Below the pieces are notes generated by a model, which was not told the origin of the DNA, made no database searches, and saw nothing but the letters and a program-made list of their open reading frames with translations. A stretch of DNA of 64,000 nucleotides, taken from the NCBI RefSeq assembly GCF_000687555.1, contig NZ_JHWJ01000010.1, forward strand, positions 62,001 to 126,000, given 5' to 3'. The position numbers and the translations under genes were made by a program. Below, piece after piece: positions 60,221 to 64,000 of this stretch. The stretch's first letter is position 1. Each line of letters opens with the position of its first letter. The DNA comes from [Clostridium] aerotolerans DSM 5434 (GTDB lineage Bacteria; Bacillota; Clostridia; Lachnospirales; Lachnospiraceae).

Positions 60221-60249
60221 ATCCGGATTCAGGATATATCTGGAAGAGG

Positions 60250-60300
60250 GTGCTGTGATATCAATGTTTTCAGATAAATACATTGATTTTACAGCGCTTT
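60250..60300 (+). terminator. Weak terminator or attenuator between citX and citD
   Basis: Long stem GTGCTGTGATATCAATGT with ACATTGATTTTACAGCGC (a few mismatches) and only TTT after it. Confidence 0.5.
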
Positions 60301-60314
60301 CTGCCTTAATAAAT

Positions 60315-60358
60315 TTTAAGATTCCTTTTCCCCCTATTTAAGATTCCATAATTATAAT
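60315..60358 (+). promoter_or_regulatory. Direct-repeat activator site and -10 of citDEFG
   Basis: TTTAAGATTCC occurs at 60315-60325 and 60337-60347, 22 bases apart, and TATAAT follows at 60353-60358, with no -35 consensus. Two direct repeats on one helix face before a -10 are typical of response regulators such as the LytTR type. Confidence 0.5.
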
Positions 60359-60394
60359 AAAATCATACGAAAAAAAAGGGAGGCTTTAAGCAAA

Positions 60395-60694
60395 ATGGAG
60401 ATAACAAAACCAGCTTTGGCAGGAACATTAGAATCCAGCGACTGTCAGGTAACCGTAGAGCCGGGCAATGGTAAAATCGATTTTGCGCTTGAAAGCGCAG
60501 TTATTAACCAGTACGGGAACCAGATCCGTAAAGTGGTTATGGAGACTCTTAACAATATGGGAATTAACAATATAAAAATTGCCATTATTGACAAAGGAGC
60601 CCTGGATTGTACCATTAAGGCACGAGTGGAGGGCGCGGTAAGCCGTGCTACAGACCATTTTGAGAATAATCTTTGGGGAGGCGCAGGAAAGTAA
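60395..60694 (+). CDS. citD: Citrate lyase acyl carrier protein (gamma subunit)
   Basis: A 99-residue carrier protein. Ser14 in GTLESSDCQ is the conserved attachment site of the phosphoribosyl-dephospho-CoA group. GGGAGG lies about 10 bases before the ATG. The last stop base-pairs into the citE start (TAATG), so translation is coupled. It carries the acetyl/citryl thioester between CitF and CitE. Confidence 0.95.
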   Translation: MEITKPALAGTLESSDCQVTVEPGNGKIDFALESAVINQYGNQIRKVVMETLNNMGINNIKIAIIDKGALDCTIKARVEGAVSRATDHFENNLWGGAGK

Positions 60695-61593
60695 TGAATC
60701 CGAATAAAAAACGGCTTAGAAGAAGCATGATGTTTTTAAATGCCCAGAAACCAGGTCTTGTAAAGGATCCGTATATTTATAAACCGGACTCCATCATGCT
60801 TGATTTAGAGGATGCAGTTGCAGAGAATCAGAAAGATGTAGCAAGATTCTCCTTATACCATGCGTTAAAGGAAATTGACTACAGAGGCTGCGAGCGTGTC
60901 GTTCGAATCAATGGCCTTGATACCCCCTATTGGAAAGAAGATATCCGCTGTGCAGTTGCAGGCGGCTGTGACGCAATTCGTATTCCTAAGACAGAGACAC
61001 CAGAAGAAGTTCGTATCGTTGAGGCAGAGATTCTTCAGGCAGAGAAAGACTTTAACATTCCGGAAGGAAGAACTCTTATCATTGCAGCTATCGAATCTGC
61101 CAGAGGTGTTATGAAGGCTCTTGATGTCTGCGAAGCAACTGACAGACTTTTCGGTATTGCTTTGTCCGGCGGAGATTATACCAAAGACTTACAGACACGT
61201 ATTACAGGAACCGGCGTAGAGTTAATGGGTGCAAGACAGAGCATGATCATTGCAGCCAGAGCAGCAAAGGTTCAGTGTTTTGATACCGTATTCACCAACC
61301 TTGATGATATGGAAGCATTCCGTAAAGAAGTTGAGACCATTCATTTGATGGGCTTTGATGGCAAATCCATCGTTAACCCACGTCAGATTCCGGTAGTACA
61401 TGAGATTTTCACCCCAACCCAGAAGGACATCATTTTTGCAGAAAAAGTTGTAAAAGAGATCGACGAGAAAAAGGAATTGGGCATTGGAGTATTTACCGTT
61501 GATGGAAAGATGATTGACATTGCGTTCTATGACGGAGCTAAGAGAACCATAGATCTGGCCAAGGCCTCCGGTGTGTATAAAGGAGATTTATAA
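60694..61593 (+). CDS. citE: Citrate lyase beta subunit (citryl-ACP lyase)
   Basis: A 299-residue HpcH/HpaI-type barrel that splits citryl-ACP into acetyl-ACP and oxaloacetate. Seen are RRSMMFLNAQKPGLVKDP, DSIMLDLEDAVAENQKD (metal-binding Asp/Glu), CERVVRINGLDTPYW and GFDGKSIVNPRQIPVVHEIF. The start at 60694 overlaps the citD stop; an upstream in-frame start at 60673 is inside citD and has no good site. Length is normal. Confidence 0.95.
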   Translation: MNPNKKRLRRSMMFLNAQKPGLVKDPYIYKPDSIMLDLEDAVAENQKDVARFSLYHALKEIDYRGCERVVRINGLDTPYWKEDIRCAVAGGCDAIRIPKTETPEEVRIVEAEILQAEKDFNIPEGRTLIIAAIESARGVMKALDVCEATDRLFGIALSGGDYTKDLQTRITGTGVELMGARQSMIIAARAAKVQCFDTVFTNLDDMEAFRKEVETIHLMGFDGKSIVNPRQIPVVHEIFTPTQKDIIFAEKVVKEIDEKKELGIGVFTVDGKMIDIAFYDGAKRTIDLAKASGVYKGDL

Positions 61594-61594
61594 G

Positions 61595-63157
61595 ATGATT
61601 AATGCAGTAGGCAGAGATATTCCAGAAGAAATCTTAGAAATAACAGGCAAACAACCCTTTATGGGAAACCATCATTTTGATGGATATGAATATAAAAAAG
61701 ACGGCGCTGTTACAAAATGTGTCATTAATAGTGAAGGAAGCAAGCTGGTAAACAGCATTCGTGAAGTGCTTGAAAAGTGCAACATCAAAGATGGTATGAC
61801 CTTTGGTTTCCATCACCACTTCAGAGAAGGTGACTATATCGTAAACATGGTTATGGAACAGGTTCATAACATGGGAATTAAGAATATCACCATCTGTGCA
61901 AGCTCTCTTGGAAAGGCTCACGATCCTTTATTACCTTTAATCGAAGACGGTACCATTACCAGCATTCAGTCTTCCGGTGTTAGAGGAAAGATTGGTCAGG
62001 CTATTTCTGAAGGCAAATTACAGGGGCTTGCAATCATGCGTTCTCACGGCGGCAGAGTTCGTGCTATCGAAACTGGCGAAGTAAGAATTGACGTTGCATT
62101 TATCGGAGCTCCTACCTGTGATGATTACGGCAACTGCCGTGGTATTGGCGGAAAGTCTGATTGTGGTGTTCTTTCCTATTCCATGGTTGATGCAGACCAT
62201 GCAGATAAGGTAGTCGCTATTACGGACTGTCTCGTTCCGTTCCCTAACTTCCCGGCTCATATCTCTATGACAAAGGTGGATTATGTAGTAGTTGTAGATG
62301 AAATCGGTAATCGGGATAAGATCGCAACAGGAGCAGCGAAGCCAACCAGCGACATGCGTAAGCTTATGATGGCTGATTACTGTACTGAATTTGTAGTGAA
62401 TACACCTTACTTTAAAGATGGATTCTCTTATCAGACTGGTGTCGGCGGTGCCTCTATCGCATCTACCGTATCCCTTGCTAAGATCATGAAGGAAAGAAAT
62501 ATCCGCATGCGTTTCGGCGTGGGTGGTCTTACAAAACCTATGTGTGATCTTTTGGAAAATGATCAGGTTGATGCACTTTTAGATACTCAGGACTTCGATT
62601 TAAGTGCGGTTGAGTCCGTAATTAATACGAGACACTACCGTATCAGTGCGGGCGAGTACGCAGATCCTTTCAACAAGGGCGCTGTTGTTAACAAGCTGGA
62701 TTTCGTTATCCTTGCAGCCTTAGAAGTAGATGTTAACTTTAACTGTAACGTAGTTGTAGGTTCTGACGGTGTTGTTACCGGCGCTCAGGGCGGACATCCG
62801 GATACAGCAGCAGGAGCAAAATGTACCATCGTTATTTCTCCTCTGATCCAGGGAAGAATTCCTGCAATCTGTACCGACGTAACAACTGTTACAACACCGG
62901 GTGAGTCCATTGACGTAGTTGTTACTGATTATGGAATTGCAATCAACCCGAAAAGACAGGATTTAATCGAATGCATGAAAGATGTTAATCTTCCATTCAA
63001 GACCATTGAAGAGCTGAGAGACATTGCTTACTCCATCGTTGGAGAGCCAGAGCGCGTTCAGTTTGATGATAAAGTGGTTGGAATCATCGAAGGCCGCGAC
63101 GGTACTGTTATGGACGTTGTGCGTAAGATCAAAACGTTCGAATTTTCAGAGGAATAA
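61595..63157 (+). CDS. citF: Citrate lyase alpha subunit (citrate:acetyl-ACP transferase)
   Basis: A 520-residue CoA-transferase-type enzyme that exchanges acetate for citrate on the carrier protein. Marks are FGFHHHFREGDYIVNMVM, SLGKAHDPLLPLIEDG, SHGGRVRAIETGEV, GAPTCDDYGNCRG and VVGSDGVVTGAQGGHPDTA. The start at 61595 has AAAGGAG 9 bases before it; the frame extends 24 bases upstream to a GTG inside citE. With CitD and CitE it completes the enzyme for citrate fermentation. Confidence 0.95.
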   Translation: MINAVGRDIPEEILEITGKQPFMGNHHFDGYEYKKDGAVTKCVINSEGSKLVNSIREVLEKCNIKDGMTFGFHHHFREGDYIVNMVMEQVHNMGIKNITICASSLGKAHDPLLPLIEDGTITSIQSSGVRGKIGQAISEGKLQGLAIMRSHGGRVRAIETGEVRIDVAFIGAPTCDDYGNCRGIGGKSDCGVLSYSMVDADHADKVVAITDCLVPFPNFPAHISMTKVDYVVVVDEIGNRDKIATGAAKPTSDMRKLMMADYCTEFVVNTPYFKDGFSYQTGVGGASIASTVSLAKIMKERNIRMRFGVGGLTKPMCDLLENDQVDALLDTQDFDLSAVESVINTRHYRISAGEYADPFNKGAVVNKLDFVILAALEVDVNFNCNVVVGSDGVVTGAQGGHPDTAAGAKCTIVISPLIQGRIPAICTDVTTVTTPGESIDVVVTDYGIAINPKRQDLIECMKDVNLPFKTIEELRDIAYSIVGEPERVQFDDKVVGIIEGRDGTVMDVVRKIKTFEFSEE

Positions 63158-63159
63158 AT

Positions 63160-64000
63160 ATGAAGCTTTTCTCCGAGACAAATATGGATAAAAAAGATAT
63201 AAATGCCGAAAAAATCGGAGATGTGGCTTACCGGGCTCTGCTGGAGGAGGTCTATACCTCCCCCAAGCCTGGCCTGGTGGATTTATATTCCAATGGCGCT
63301 CATAAGGATATGGATGTATCCACCTTTGAGCGGAGTGCGGACGCTCTCAGACCGTTTTTTGCAGCCATGGCACAGGAAGGCATAAAGCATAAGGAGAGCC
63401 CTGATTTGATATTTTCAAATATCAGAGGGATTGGCCTTGATGCAGAAAAGGCCATGTACCGTGCAACTGCTGGAGTGAATACTCACAAGGGACTGATTTT
63501 TAATATGGGAATACTCAGTGCGGCTGTGGGGGCTTGCATTGAGAGGGATAATACCGTAACTATGGACTCTCTGATGGAAATGGAGCAGGCTATGGTACGG
63601 GATACCTTATTAAAAGAAGTTCATGGGATGCGTGACTTCACCAGCAATGGAGAGAAAAATCTGCAAAAATACGGCACCATGGGTGCCAGAGGAGAAGCCA
63701 TAAGCGGCTACCAGTCCATACGGTCCATTTCCCTTCCTGTGATGGCAGAGGGAATTTCGGAAGGCAGAGATTTTAATCTTGTTAAGCTTCAGACCTTATT
63801 TGCTCTGATGAGCCAGGTAGATGATTCTAATATCATCGCCAGGCATAACCCGGAGGTATTACATGAGGTTAAAGAATTGGCAAAGGAATTTCTTGCTTCT
63901 GGAGGGGCGTATCAGGAAGAGGCAGTTTCTATCCTGAAACGTATGGATAAGGATTTTATAGATAGAAATATCAGTGCAGGAGGCTGTGCGGATCTTCTGG
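63160..64000 (+). CDS. citG: Triphosphoribosyl-dephospho-CoA synthase, cut by window end
   Basis: An open frame of 280 codons from an ATG with AGAGGA 6 bases upstream, 2 bases after the citF stop, running off the window. It makes the precursor of the citrate lyase prosthetic group from ATP and dephospho-CoA. Family marks are SPKPGLVDLYSNGAHKDMD, AGVNTHKGLIFNMG, and near the end SAGGCADLL. Judged by this C-terminal motif, only some ten to twenty residues are missing. Confidence 0.92.
   Translation, partial: MKLFSETNMDKKDINAEKIGDVAYRALLEEVYTSPKPGLVDLYSNGAHKDMDVSTFERSADALRPFFAAMAQEGIKHKESPDLIFSNIRGIGLDAEKAMYRATAGVNTHKGLIFNMGILSAAVGACIERDNTVTMDSLMEMEQAMVRDTLLKEVHGMRDFTSNGEKNLQKYGTMGARGEAISGYQSIRSISLPVMAEGISEGRDFNLVKLQTLFALMSQVDDSNIIARHNPEVLHEVKELAKEFLASGGAYQEEAVSILKRMDKDFIDRNISAGGCADLL

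Overview
The window looks like a chromosomal segment of a spore-forming, anaerobic, low-GC Firmicute, most likely a Lachnospiraceae-type Clostridium (Lacrimispora/Enterocloster/Hungatella-like; inferred from gene content, not from a marker gene). Pointers are three [FeFe]-hydrogenase proteins with an electron-bifurcating HydABC set, CotF-like spore coat genes, a Csp-like germination pseudoprotease, citrate lyase, CUT1 sugar transporters with mannosidases, and strong AGGAGG-type ribosome binding sites.

Layout. 0-15 kb is a glycan-foraging locus: the end of a sugar-binding protein gene, two CUT1 permeases, two GH38 alpha-mannosidases, a HAD hydrolase, a second transporter (LplB/YtcP-type permeases plus a 535-aa lipoprotein), an AraC regulator facing the other way, and a GH105-type unsaturated glycuronyl hydrolase. 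15-24.9 kb is an AT-richer accessory island: a phage tail-fibre-like gene behind a consensus promoter and a LexA-like box, a small membrane protein, an FN3/Trp-repeat/cohesin-like protein, a 1793-aa RHS polymorphic toxin with its DUF1871-like immunity gene, and degenerate sequence. 24.9-31 kb holds a carbohydrate-active-enzyme-like gene, a pair of dispersed hairpin elements, the Csp-like pseudoprotease, a small basic protein, a seven-tRNA cluster (Pro, Gly, Arg, His, Gln, Lys, Leu) and ogt. 31-35.7 kb has a lipoprotein, a NMT1/SsuABC-type ABC transporter and purine nucleoside phosphorylase.

35.8-46.8 kb is a hydrogen-metabolism region. On the + strand lie a 2Fe-2S protein, a PAS-containing sensory [FeFe] hydrogenase, a SpoIIE/PP2C-type phosphatase and a group B hydrogenase. 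On the - strand lie a HydC/NuoE subunit, an orphan HATPase, a 2Fe-2S protein, HydB and HydA. A DRTGG-domain protein is divergent from that operon. Two spore coat genes sit between the hydrogenase blocks. The mix of sensor, phosphatase and kinase-like ATPase suggests a hydrogen-sensing phospho-switch controlling the bifurcating hydrogenase (inference).

46.9-58.3 kb is mostly housekeeping: a polysaccharide deacetylase, an acetyltransferase, an AraC-siderophore-binding-protein fusion with an internal start site, an RlmI-like methyltransferase, an ECF S-component/DUF4430 pair, a sirtuin-like protein, hisH-hisF, ung, uppP and DAHP synthase. 58.3-64 kb holds a MATE transporter and the citrate lyase genes citX, citD, citE, citF and citG (cut by the window end), with a direct-repeat regulatory site before citD.

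Most promising items for follow-up are the RHS toxin island with its Trp-repeat partner and SOS-like control, the in-frame AraC/lipoprotein fusion that looks like a lost stop codon over an intact internal start, the hydrogenase phospho-switch, and the twin hairpin/16-codon elements.
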